Shown: positions 14,507 through 22,411 of the stretch, piece after piece
How the letters are laid out: each line of letters starts with the position of its first letter
Numbering within the stretch: the first letter of the stretch is position 1
DNA from: Prevotella sp. UBA2755
GTDB taxonomy: Bacteria > Bacteroidota > Bacteroidia > Bacteroidales > Bacteroidaceae
Assembly (NCBI GenBank): GCA_002353225.1
Contig: DEJF01000032.1
Location: forward strand, 62,648 to 92,390
DNA: 29,743 nucleotides
Direction: 5' to 3'
Translations under genes and position numbers: made by a program
The notes under the pieces: model-generated
The model's input: the letters and a program-made list of their open reading frames with translations, nothing else
Told to the model about the DNA's origin: nothing
The model's database searches: none

Positions 14507-15852
14507 TCCTTAGCCAGACGCTCCTTGATAGCCTTTGAGTCAGCCTCGTAGCCTGGTTTGTCGAGCAGGGCGAACATATTCTTCTTATATGCCTCTACAC
14601 CAGGCTGGTTGAATGGGTTAACACCCAGAACGTTACCACTGATACCGCAGGCAATCTCGAAGAAGTAGATGAGTTGTCCGATATAATACTCGTTCAACTT
14701 AGGAACACTGATGCGGATATTGGGGACACCACCATCCACATGAGCAAGACGAGTTCCTAACTCTGCCATCTTGTTAACTTGGTCTACACGTTTGCCTGCA
14801 AGGAAGTTCAAACCGTCCAGATTCTCCTCGTCGCTGGGGAACAGCAGACTGCGGTTAGGCTCCTCGATGCTGATGACGGTCTCAAAGATGGTACGCTCAC
14901 CATCCTGAATCCACTGACCCATAGAGTGCAGGTCGGTAGTGAAGTCGCAAGATGCAGGGAAGATACCCTTCTTGTTCTTACCCTCAGACTCTCCATAGAG
15001 TTGTTTCCACCACTCAGAGATAAAGTGGAGTTTGGGCTGGTAGTTCACCATGATCTCAATCTTCTTACCAGCGCCATACAGACCGTTGCGGACGGCAGCA
15101 TACTGGGCGGCGAGGTTCTTCTCGAAAGGAACATCCTTGCCACAAGCCTTCTCCATATCGACGGCACCCTGTACGAGTTGCTTGATGTCGAAACCAGCAC
15201 AAGCGATAGGCAGCAGACCTACTGGAGTGAGTACAGAGAAACGTCCACCGACATTATCGGGGATGATAAAACTCTTATAGCCTTCCTTGTCAGCACATGT
15301 ACGGGCAGCACCACGCTTCGCGTCAGTAACGGCAACAATCACGTCTTTTGCTACGTCCTTGCCCATCTGTGCCTCACACTGCTTCTTCAACAGACGGAAG
15401 GTCAGGGCTGTCTCTGTGGTCGTTCCAGACTTGGAGATATTGATGACACCAAACTTCTTACCTTTCAGGTATTCGGTCATCTCAGAGAGATAGTCCTCAC
15501 CGATATTGTTACCTGCAAAGAGAATCGTAGGATTCTTCTTGTCTTGGATCAGCCATGCGAAAGAGTTTCCTAATGCCTCGATAACGGCACGGGCTCCTAA
15601 GTAGGAACCACCAATACCTGCAACAACCACTACCTCACATTTCTCTCTGAGGGTATTAGCAACAGCCTGTACCTCGTCTAAGAATGCAGGGGTGATACTG
15701 CTGGGAAGATGTAGCCAACCTAAGAAATCATTACCTGGGCATGTGCCCTCCTCTAATGCCTGCTGTGCGGCTTTTACTTTCGGTTCGAAAGCCTTTACGG
15801 CACCTGCTTCCAAGAAACAAGCAGCCTTCGTGATGTCAAGTTTAATACTCAT
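14500..15852 (-). CDS. pgi: Glucose-6-phosphate isomerase
   Basis: A 450-residue cytoplasmic phosphoglucose isomerase that interconverts glucose 6-phosphate and fructose 6-phosphate in glycolysis and gluconeogenesis. It shows the sugar-phosphate-binding GIGGSYLGARAVIEAL, the phosphate loop NISKSGTTTETA, the signature GGRFSVLTPVGLLPIA, and SEWWKQLYGESEGK near the active-site Glu. The length matches the short bacterial form typical of Firmicutes and Bacteroidetes rather than the 549-aa E. coli form. It starts 10 bases after gpsA. Its last two codons and TGA stop fall inside the heptamer array, so the C-terminus LAKES may have been altered by the repeat. Confidence 0.96.
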   Translation of the reverse strand: MSIKLDITKAACFLEAGAVKAFEPKVKAAQQALEEGTCPGNDFLGWLHLPSSITPAFLDEVQAVANTLREKCEVVVVAGIGGSYLGARAVIEALGNSFAWLIQDKKNPTILFAGNNIGEDYLSEMTEYLKGKKFGVINISKSGTTTETALTFRLLKKQCEAQMGKDVAKDVIVAVTDAKRGAARTCADKEGYKSFIIPDNVGGRFSVLTPVGLLPIACAGFDIKQLVQGAVDMEKACGKDVPFEKNLAAQYAAVRNGLYGAGKKIEIMVNYQPKLHFISEWWKQLYGESEGKNKKGIFPASCDFTTDLHSMGQWIQDGERTIFETVISIEEPNRSLLFPSDEENLDGLNFLAGKRVDQVNKMAELGTRLAHVDGGVPNIRISVPKLNEYYIGQLIYFFEIACGISGNVLGVNPFNQPGVEAYKKNMFALLDKPGYEADSKAIKERLAKES

Positions 15853-15862
15853 AGTTTTATTG

Positions 15863-16858
15863 TTATCTAAATGAATCTGTTAATAGCTTGATTTCAATTT
15901 GTGGGGAGATGCGCTCATAAAGGATATTATAAACAGCATCCAGAATAGGCATGTTTACATGACAGTGGCGATTGATCTCCTTCATACACTTGGTACCGAA
16001 ATAACCCTCCGCGATCATCTCCATCTCTATCTGTGCCGACTTGACAGAGTAGCCTTTTCCTATCATCGTACCGAAGGTACGGTTGCGGGAGAAATTAGAG
16101 TAGCCCGTCACCAGAAGGTCGCCCAAGTAAACACTATCAACGATGTTTCGCTCAATAGGGTGGACGACTTGTAGGAAACGAGCCATCTCCTGTACGGCAT
16201 TCGCCATCAATACAGCCTGGAAGTTATCACCGAACTTCAGACCGTTACAGATACCAGCGGCAATGGCATAGACATTCTTCAGTACGGAAGAGTACTCAAT
16301 GCCAATCACATCGGTAGAGGTTTTTGTCTTGATATAGTCGCTCGCCATCACTTCCGCGAAAGCCTGCGCTTTCTCCCGGTCGGCACATCCTACAGTCAGG
16401 TAACTGAGTCGCTCCAGTGCAACCTCCTCTGCGTGGGAGGGACCGCCGATGCAGGCAATATTCTCGTAAGGAACATCATAGACCTGATGGAAATATTCTG
16501 AGCATACCAGGTTCTCGTCAGGTACGATACCTTTGATCGCCGTGATGATGAACTTATCCCGTATGCGGGTCTTCAGTTTCTTCAGGTGACTCTTCAAGTA
16601 GGGTGACGGTGTGACAAACACCAAGGTGTCGTACATCTGCACCATCTTGTTGAGGTCGGACGAGAAGAATATCTCATCCGTATTGAAACGTACACTCATC
16701 AAATAGGCAGGGTTATGTCCCAGTCGCTTGAAATCATCAATACGGTCGTCACGGCGCATATACCATCCTATGTGGTGGGTATGTCCCACTACAATCTTGG
16801 CAATTGCTGTAGCCCAGCTACCGCCGCCGATGATGGCTATCTTTCCGCAGTCGTACAT
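15863..16858 (-). CDS. gpsA: NAD(P)+-dependent glycerol-3-phosphate dehydrogenase
   Basis: A 331-residue cytoplasmic enzyme that reduces dihydroxyacetone phosphate to sn-glycerol 3-phosphate, the backbone for phospholipids. The N-terminal Rossmann fold carries IAIIGGGSWATAIAKIV, the usual GxGxxA motif in a Gly-Gly-Gly-Ser-Trp-Ala form. Further hallmarks are FVTPSPYLKSHLKKL, ITAIKGIVPDE, IACIGGPSHAEEV and the catalytic-Lys helix SSVLKNVYAIAAGICNGLKF followed by GDN. It lies between lysS and pgi on the same strand. Its upstream gap of 162 bases holds two families of short repeats, so its leader or the lysS-gpsA spacer may be variable in length between strains. Confidence 0.95.
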   Translation of the reverse strand: MYDCGKIAIIGGGSWATAIAKIVVGHTHHIGWYMRRDDRIDDFKRLGHNPAYLMSVRFNTDEIFFSSDLNKMVQMYDTLVFVTPSPYLKSHLKKLKTRIRDKFIITAIKGIVPDENLVCSEYFHQVYDVPYENIACIGGPSHAEEVALERLSYLTVGCADREKAQAFAEVMASDYIKTKTSTDVIGIEYSSVLKNVYAIAAGICNGLKFGDNFQAVLMANAVQEMARFLQVVHPIERNIVDSVYLGDLLVTGYSNFSRNRTFGTMIGKGYSVKSAQIEMEMIAEGYFGTKCMKEINRHCHVNMPILDAVYNILYERISPQIEIKLLTDSFR

Positions 16859-16872
16859 ATTATCTTCTTTTT

Positions 16873-17022
16873 AGACAGAGTAACTTTTTTAAAGACAGAG
16901 TAACAGAATAACTTTTTTTAAAGACAGAGTAACAGAATAACATTTTTTGGGGGAGGGTATTGTTATGTTAATATGTTATTATGTCTTTACTCGTTATTAT
17001 GTCTTACTCGTTATCATGTCTT
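16873..17022. repeat. Two short-repeat families in the lysS-gpsA spacer
   Basis: AGACAGAGTAAC occurs at 16873, 16893 and 16922; the last two extend to AGACAGAGTAACAGAATAAC with a 29-base period and are preceded by T/A runs. Then GTTAT(T/C)ATGTCTT occurs at 16975, 16993 and 17010, spaced 18 and 17 bases, the last copy running into the lysS stop codon. No gene is present in this 162-base gap. Confidence 0.8.
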
Positions 17023-18751
17023 ATTCCTTTACTTTGTCAATCCACTGTTGTATCTCGTCCACGCTGGGCTTCTGCATCTCTAACTTGAATTTCTTGACGA
17101 TATCCCCGATCTTCTGTTGCAGTCCCTGTGCCTTCTCCTCCTTGATATTGGAAATGAGGTTGAAACCAGCCTTACGGAGTACGGGAACCCATTCCTCGCC
17201 AACACCGATTTCTGCCCATTCCGCAACAGTGCTCTGAGGAATCTTCTTCTCAGGTTTCATCTGTGGGAAGAATAATACCTCCTGAATAAACGTCTTACCA
17301 GTCATCAGCATCACCAGACGGTCGATACCGATACCGATACCACTGGTTGGTGGCATACCATATTGCAGGGCACGCAGGAAGTCCTGGTCGATGATCATCG
17401 CCTCGTCGTCTCCCTTGTCGGCAAGTTTCATCTGCTCAATGAAACGCTCCTCCTGGTCGATAGGGTCGTTCAACTCCGAGTAGGCATTGGCAAGTTCCTT
17501 ACCATTGACCATCAACTCAAAACGCTCAGTGAGTCCGGGCTTGCTGCGGTGCATCTTTGTCAGGGGAGACATCTCCACGGGGTAGTCCGTGATGAAGGTA
17601 GGCTGGATGAAGGTACCCTCACAGAACTCACCAAAGAGTTCGTCAATCAGTTTGCCCTTACCCATGGTCTCGTCGACCTCCATACCTTTCTCCTTACAGA
17701 AAGCACGAATCTCCTCCTCTGTCTTACCGTCACAGTCGAAACCCGTCTTCTCCTTGATCGCGTCAAGGATAGGCAGACGACGGTAAGGAGCCTTAAAACT
17801 AACGATGTTACCGTCAATCTCACGCTCAGGTTTTCCATTCACGGCAATACAGATGGTCTCCAGCAGTTTCTCTGTGAATGACATCATCCAGTTGTAGTCC
17901 TTATACTGCACATACAACTCCATGCAGGTGAACTCCGGGTTATGGTTGCGGTCCATTCCCTCGTTGCGGAAGTTCTTACCAATCTCATAGACACCCTCAA
18001 AACCGCCGACAATCAGACGCTTGAGGTAAAGTTCTGTGGCGATACGCATATACATATCCTGGTCCAGGGCGTTGAAATGAGTGATGAAGGGACGGGCACT
18101 GGCACCACCGGCAATCATCTGAAGGGTAGGTGTCTCTACTTCTGTATAGCCAGCCTCGTCCAGTACTTTTCTCAGGGTACGGATGACAGTGGCACGTTGT
18201 AAGAAAGTGTCTTTGACACCATCGTTAACGACCAGGTCGACATAACGCTGGCGGTAACGAAGTTCCGGGTCCTCGAACTTGTCGTAGGCAACACCATCCT
18301 TATATTTGACGATAGGTAATGGTTTTAAAGACTTCGACAGCAAAGTCAACTCCTGTGCGTGGACAGAAATCTCACCTGTCTGGGTGCGGAACACAAAACC
18401 CTTGATGCCAATGAAGTCACCAATGTCTAATAACCGCTTAAATACCTTGTTGTATAAATCCTTGTCTTCCCCGGGGCAGAGGTCGTCACGTGAAATATAC
18501 ACCTGTATTCTGCCTTTGCTATCCTGAATCTCCGCAAAACTTGCCTTACCCATCACACGACGGCTCATCATACGACCGGCAATGCAAACCTGGCGGGGCT
18601 CGTCCTCGTCATGGAAATTGTCGCGTATATCGGTAGAGAAAGCATTGGTTGGATATTCTGCGGCAGGGTACGGGTTGATGCCCATCTGGCGCAGTTCTTG
18701 CAGACTCTCGCGTCTGCCAATCTCTTGTTCACTGAGTTCTAAAACGTTCAT
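17021..18751 (-). CDS. lysS: Lysyl-tRNA synthetase, class II
   Basis: A 576-residue class II enzyme that charges tRNA-Lys. The N-terminal OB-fold anticodon-binding domain includes VCIAGRMMSRRVMGKASFAE. The catalytic core has ATELYLKRLIVGGFEGVYEI, motif 2 FRNEGMDRNHNPEFTCMELY, and motif 3 GIGIGIDRLVMLMTG. About 80 residues follow motif 3, whereas the E. coli protein ends soon after it; this C-terminal tail (ending DEIQQWIDKVKE) appears typical of Bacteroidetes LysRS. The ATG at 18751 (MNVLELSEQE) is chosen because the upstream in-frame codons lie in the A/T-rich leader between promoter and gene. It is the first gene of the lysS-gpsA-pgi-HAD group. Confidence 0.96.
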   Translation of the reverse strand: MNVLELSEQEIGRRESLQELRQMGINPYPAAEYPTNAFSTDIRDNFHDEDEPRQVCIAGRMMSRRVMGKASFAEIQDSKGRIQVYISRDDLCPGEDKDLYNKVFKRLLDIGDFIGIKGFVFRTQTGEISVHAQELTLLSKSLKPLPIVKYKDGVAYDKFEDPELRYRQRYVDLVVNDGVKDTFLQRATVIRTLRKVLDEAGYTEVETPTLQMIAGGASARPFITHFNALDQDMYMRIATELYLKRLIVGGFEGVYEIGKNFRNEGMDRNHNPEFTCMELYVQYKDYNWMMSFTEKLLETICIAVNGKPEREIDGNIVSFKAPYRRLPILDAIKEKTGFDCDGKTEEEIRAFCKEKGMEVDETMGKGKLIDELFGEFCEGTFIQPTFITDYPVEMSPLTKMHRSKPGLTERFELMVNGKELANAYSELNDPIDQEERFIEQMKLADKGDDEAMIIDQDFLRALQYGMPPTSGIGIGIDRLVMLMTGKTFIQEVLFFPQMKPEKKIPQSTVAEWAEIGVGEEWVPVLRKAGFNLISNIKEEKAQGLQQKIGDIVKKFKLEMQKPSVDEIQQWIDKVKE

Positions 18752-18781
18752 ATTGTTTTTTCTAATATATATTAATGGTTG

Positions 18782-18812
18782 CAAAGGTAGTGCAAACTGA
18801 GTGAAAAACCAA
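18782..18812 (-). promoter_or_regulatory. Promoter of lysS
   Basis: On the minus strand: TTG (18812-18810), 20 bases, then TACCTTTG (18789-18782). The lysS ATG follows 30 bases later. Confidence 0.7.
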
Positions 18813-18965
18813 ATTTTATTTGAGTTTTTCCGAGGTGCAGCCTATTTTCGCTGGATTTTATTCAGCAAAGGTACTAAAATATTCTGATACAATTCCCATT
18901 TTAGCGTTTTTTTTCATTCTCTTCATGACAGTACGTTAAATATTTGCTAAAAATACGGACAATAT

Positions 18966-18996
18966 TTGGTTGGGTGAGGAAATCTTCCTATATTTG
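18966..18996 (+). promoter_or_regulatory. Promoter of the ROK-menaquinone operon
   Basis: TTG at 18966-18968, 20 bases, then TATATTTG at 18989-18996, 22 bases before the ATG at 19019. It is the only good promoter seen before the nine plus-strand genes. The rest of the 18752-19018 gap holds the lysS promoter, a small hairpin (GCTGGA...TTCAGC near 18850) and A/T-rich sequence. Confidence 0.7.
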
Positions 18997-19018
18997 CCCA
19001 ATAATACTAACTCTCTTT

Positions 19019-19999
19019 ATGATTGAGAATAATTTCAAGACAAAAGTGATAGGTGTTGACATCCGCGTCGACAGGACTGCCTATGCGTTAGTCAACATAC
19101 GCGGTGAGGTGCTGGCTCGTGATGAGTTTGCGACTCAGGATTATCCCAATATCAGCGATTTTGTGACTAAGTTGGCGGATGGTATTACGTCACTAATGGA
19201 GCAAAGTGGAGACTTTGAGAGTGTCCGCTCGGTGGGTATTAGTACTCCGAGTGGGAATTATCATACAGGTTGTATCGAGAACTCCCCTAATCTGCCATGG
19301 AAAGGTATCGTGCCGCTTGCCGCCATGTTACGGGATCGCCTGGGTATGGCTGTTGCTGTCGACAATAATGCGAATGTGATTGCGATGGCGGAGCATGCCT
19401 TTGGAGCCGCTCATGGAATGAAAGACTTCGTATTGGTTAATTTAGGAAGTGGAATGGGCAGTTGTATTTACAGTCATGGAGCGATTCACCAAGGTACGAA
19501 CGGCTTTGCAGGTGAGATAGGACATACAACTTATATTTCTGGAGGTCGTAAATGCGGATGTGGCAAACTGGGGTGCCTGGAAATGTATACGGCAGGTAAG
19601 GGTGTTCTTCAGACGGCAAAGGAAATCTTGGCGGAAAGTGATACGCCTTCACTGATGCGGAGTGTTCAGCAGTTGACGGTAAGACTCATCATAGAGTTTT
19701 GTAATAAAGGAGATGAACTCGCTGTTGAGGTGATGCGTCGTACGGGGCATGCCCTTGGAGTTGGTCTTGCTAACTATGCGTCTTTGTTCAACCCAGAGGC
19801 AATCATCCTCTCTGGTGTGGTGTCAAGGGCGGGCAAATGGCTATTGGAGCCAGCAGACCAAGCCTTCGAGGAACACGTGTTCCATAATATGCAAGGTAAA
19901 GTGAAATTGCTGACTTCTCTCTATGAGGATAGGGAACTTAATGTGCTGGGTGCCAGTGTTCTTGCTTGGGATGTCAAGGAATATTCTCTTTTTAAATAA
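19019..19999 (+). CDS. ROK-family protein 1, degenerate glucokinase-like
   Basis: The first of three tandem 326-residue ROK proteins that resemble Bacteroidales glucokinase over their whole length (PNLPWKGIVPLAAM, GFAGEIGH, C-terminal LGASVLAW). The zinc site is intact: H169, C179, C181 and C186 in CGCGKLGC. The N-terminal phosphate loop, normally DxGGT, is DIRVD (14-18). The catalytic Asp of the usual NDAN motif is Asn117 (NNAN). Sugar phosphorylation is therefore unlikely, and there is no helix-turn-helix for a ROK repressor. It may be a sugar-binding pseudokinase or a subunit of a complex with its siblings. The start is ATG 19019; the upstream open frame is promoter. The next gene begins 11 bases downstream. 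Confidence 0.85.
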   Translation: MIENNFKTKVIGVDIRVDRTAYALVNIRGEVLARDEFATQDYPNISDFVTKLADGITSLMEQSGDFESVRSVGISTPSGNYHTGCIENSPNLPWKGIVPLAAMLRDRLGMAVAVDNNANVIAMAEHAFGAAHGMKDFVLVNLGSGMGSCIYSHGAIHQGTNGFAGEIGHTTYISGGRKCGCGKLGCLEMYTAGKGVLQTAKEILAESDTPSLMRSVQQLTVRLIIEFCNKGDELAVEVMRRTGHALGVGLANYASLFNPEAIILSGVVSRAGKWLLEPADQAFEEHVFHNMQGKVKLLTSLYEDRELNVLGASVLAWDVKEYSLFK

Positions 20000-20010
20000 G
20001 TGACAGGTCA

Positions 20011-20991
20011 ATGAACAATAATATCATTAAACGGCATGTGGTTGGTGTTGACGTAAGTACGGATCTTACGACTTATGCCATCGTGGATGTTCAGGGAGTC
20101 ATATTGGCAAAGGAGAGTTTCCCCACCTCTGATTATCCCAATGTAAATGAGTACGTCTCTGTGCTTAGTGAAAAGATTCTCATGCTCGTTGAGAGTAATG
20201 GCGGTTATGAGAGTGTCCGCTCAGTGGGAATCAGTGCCCCCAGCGGCAACTTCCTGACTGGCAGTATGGAGAATGCCGCAAATATGCCTTGGAAGGGACA
20301 TGTACCTTTGGCTGCCATGTTACGTGATCGTTTGGGACTTGCCGTTGCCTTGGGTAATGATGCCCATGTGACCGCAGTTGGAGAGAAGGTGTTTGGAGCC
20401 GCTCGCGGCTTGTCTAATTTCGTCGTAGTGACGATTAGTCATGGTGGCTTAGGTAGTTGTGTCTTTATCGACGGTCATCCTCATTTAGGTTCAGAAGGGT
20501 TCGCTGGAGAATTCGGGCACATCTGTATTAATGAGAATGGAAGACAATGCAGTTGTGGTCGTCGTGGCTGCTTGGAGGAATATGCATCAGCGCGAGGACT
20601 GGCTAAAACGGTTCGTGAACTAATCCGGAATGGCAGGACAAGTATCCTGCAAGATACAGAGGACCTTACCCCACAGGCTATTGCCGATGCTTGCGAGAAA
20701 GGTGATGAGGTGGCTATAGAGGCATTTCAGACAACTGGACGTATTTTAGGAAATGCGTTGGCGACTTATGCCTCACTGGTTGACCCGGAGTCTATCATCC
20801 TGACGGGCGGTATGACTGTATATAGTAAATGGATGCTGGATGTGATGAAAGGAACCTTTGAGGCGAACATTTTCCAGAATCTGAAAGGCAAGGTGAAGAT
20901 AGTGAACTCTCCATTGAACAATAACGAACGTGACGTGGTGGGAGCCAGTGCCCTTGCATGGGAAGTAAAAGAGTATTCTTTATTTAAATGA
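20011..20991 (+). CDS. ROK-family protein 2, degenerate glucokinase-like
   Basis: The second tandem ROK protein, 326 residues. The zinc motif is complete (QCSCGRRGCLEEY, with the preceding GEFGH). The catalytic Asp is present at 117, but the motif reads NDAH instead of NDAN. The first phosphate loop is lost (DVSTD instead of DxGGT). The second, usually LGTGxG, reads TISHGGLGS, one residue longer than in the sibling genes. ATP binding should be impaired. The very similar ends (EVKEYSLFK) show the three genes arose by duplication. It is spaced 11 and 25 bases from its neighbours, consistent with a single transcript. A residual kinase activity is possible but not expected. Confidence 0.85.
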   Translation: MNNNIIKRHVVGVDVSTDLTTYAIVDVQGVILAKESFPTSDYPNVNEYVSVLSEKILMLVESNGGYESVRSVGISAPSGNFLTGSMENAANMPWKGHVPLAAMLRDRLGLAVALGNDAHVTAVGEKVFGAARGLSNFVVVTISHGGLGSCVFIDGHPHLGSEGFAGEFGHICINENGRQCSCGRRGCLEEYASARGLAKTVRELIRNGRTSILQDTEDLTPQAIADACEKGDEVAIEAFQTTGRILGNALATYASLVDPESIILTGGMTVYSKWMLDVMKGTFEANIFQNLKGKVKIVNSPLNNNERDVVGASALAWEVKEYSLFK

Positions 20992-21016
20992 ATAGACAAC
21001 TAATATTATTCATACG

Positions 21017-21997
21017 ATGGAAGAAGATAATATTAAAACAAGAGTTGTTGGTGTCGACATCAGTAATGAACTTACAACCTATGCGATTGTCGACATCAGA
21101 GGTAACATTATTGCCGAGAATAGTTTCGTGACTACAGATTATCTGGATGTTAACAACTTTGTTTCTGTCCTTAGTGAGAAAATCGTGGAGTTGGTAGAAA
21201 CGAATGGCGGTTATGAGAAAATCCGCTCAGTGGGCATCAGTTGTCCCAGTGCCAGTTTCATCACAGGATGTGTTGTCAATGCGCCAAACTTACCATGGAA
21301 AGGTGTGGTGCCTCTTGCTGCAATGATGCGTGACCGTCTGGGACTTGCCGTCGCCTTGGCAAATGACGCTCATATCTCTGCTTTGGGAGAGCACACTTTT
21401 GGATCGGCTCATGGTATGAAAGACTTTATTGTCATCAATTTAGGTGTCGGACTGGGCAGTTGCTTCTTCTCACGTGGACATGAGCACCAAGGATATGAGG
21501 GCTTTGCGGGAGAGATAGGACATACGTGTATTGCAGAGCATGGCAGAATCTGTGGATGTGGCAAAGAAGGCTGTATGGAAGCTTATGTCGGAGCCAAAGG
21601 TATTGTCCGCACGGCAGAAGAACTGATGGCGGAGTCTGACGAGCCGTCCATCATGAGAGATGAAGAACGGTTGTCACCTCGTATCATCACAGAGTGTTGT
21701 GACAAAGGTGACGCTATGGCGATAGAGGTTTATCGCCGTACTGGTCACATGTTTGGTATCGGCTTGGCAAACTATGCTAGTATCGTTGACCCACAGGCAA
21801 TTATCCTGACAGGAGGTATCTCCCATGCGGGAAAATGGTTGGTAGAGCCTACCCGTGAGTCGTTTGAGAAGCATGTGTTTGGTAATATGCGTGGCAAGGT
21901 GAAGATCTTAGTGTCTAAACTGAACGACCGTGAGCGTGATGTGTTAGGTGCCAGTGCCCTTGCCTGGGAAGTTCCTGAATATTCACTTTTTAAATAA
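21017..21997 (+). CDS. ROK-family protein 3, degenerate glucokinase-like
   Basis: The third tandem ROK protein, 326 residues. It retains the catalytic Asp117 (NDAH), a near-normal second phosphate loop (NLGVGLGS), and the full zinc site (GEIGH and CGCGKEGCMEAY), but the DxGGT loop is DISNE. Of the three it is the closest to a working enzyme. Its TAA overlaps the ATG of the menI-like gene by one base (TAATG), which couples it tightly to menaquinone synthesis and argues for a functional rather than chance association. A role as kinase for an unusual substrate, or as a sensor linking sugar supply to quinone production, is speculation. Confidence 0.85.
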   Translation: MEEDNIKTRVVGVDISNELTTYAIVDIRGNIIAENSFVTTDYLDVNNFVSVLSEKIVELVETNGGYEKIRSVGISCPSASFITGCVVNAPNLPWKGVVPLAAMMRDRLGLAVALANDAHISALGEHTFGSAHGMKDFIVINLGVGLGSCFFSRGHEHQGYEGFAGEIGHTCIAEHGRICGCGKEGCMEAYVGAKGIVRTAEELMAESDEPSIMRDEERLSPRIITECCDKGDAMAIEVYRRTGHMFGIGLANYASIVDPQAIILTGGISHAGKWLVEPTRESFEKHVFGNMRGKVKILVSKLNDRERDVLGASALAWEVPEYSLFK

Positions 21998-22410
21998 TGG
22001 ACGTAGAAAGAATCAATCAGATTATCAATAGTAAGCCGAATCTCAGTACTGCCCTCGGGATGGAGTTTATCTCCACACCCGAGGACGATACTTGTATGGC
22101 ACGTATGAAAGTGGATGAGCGTAACCGTCAGCCTTTTGGTTTCTTGAGCGGTGGTGCTTCTCTTGCCTTGGCAGAGAATGTGGCAGGTGTAGGCTCTTCG
22201 GCGCTCTGTCCAGACTGTGCCTGTGTCGGTATAGAAGTCAGTGGCAGTCATGTACAGGCTGTCAGTGAGGGTGATACGGTCACAGCCTATGCCCGTTTAC
22301 AGCATCGTGGTAGTACGTTGCATGTATGGCATGTGGAGATCAAGAATACCGTAGAGGAGTTGATATCCACGGTGCGTGTCACTAATTATATCATCAAAAA
22401 CCGTAAATAA
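21997..22410 (+). CDS. menI: Hotdog-fold thioesterase, probable 1,4-dihydroxy-2-naphthoyl-CoA hydrolase
   Basis: A 137-residue PaaI/EntH-like hotdog thioesterase. Similarity to E. coli YdiI and EntH is clear in the segment ERNRQPFGFLSGGASLALAE. The catalytic Glu is kept (E60) and so is the Gln (Q45), but the His of the usual LLHGGAS is Ser51 here. Its position at the head of menF, menD, menB, menC and menE makes hydrolysis of DHNA-CoA to 1,4-dihydroxy-2-naphthoate the best assignment, after MenB has formed the ring. The start overlaps the preceding ROK stop, and menF starts one base after its own stop. A broader acyl-CoA proofreading role is an alternative. Confidence 0.8.
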   Translation: MDVERINQIINSKPNLSTALGMEFISTPEDDTCMARMKVDERNRQPFGFLSGGASLALAENVAGVGSSALCPDCACVGIEVSGSHVQAVSEGDTVTAYARLQHRGSTLHVWHVEIKNTVEELISTVRVTNYIIKNRK

Positions 22411-22411
22411 C

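Noticed and set aside
14779..15573. Long plus-strand open frame across pgi
   Set aside because: Antisense to a highly conserved enzyme, with no start signals or recognisable protein features.
17363..17881. Plus-strand open frame inside lysS
   Set aside because: Antisense to the conserved synthetase core; low-complexity translation and no supporting signals.
19019..21997. ROK-family transcriptional repressors (NagC/Xyl-type)
   Set aside because: All three proteins begin directly with the kinase-like domain and lack the N-terminal helix-turn-helix.
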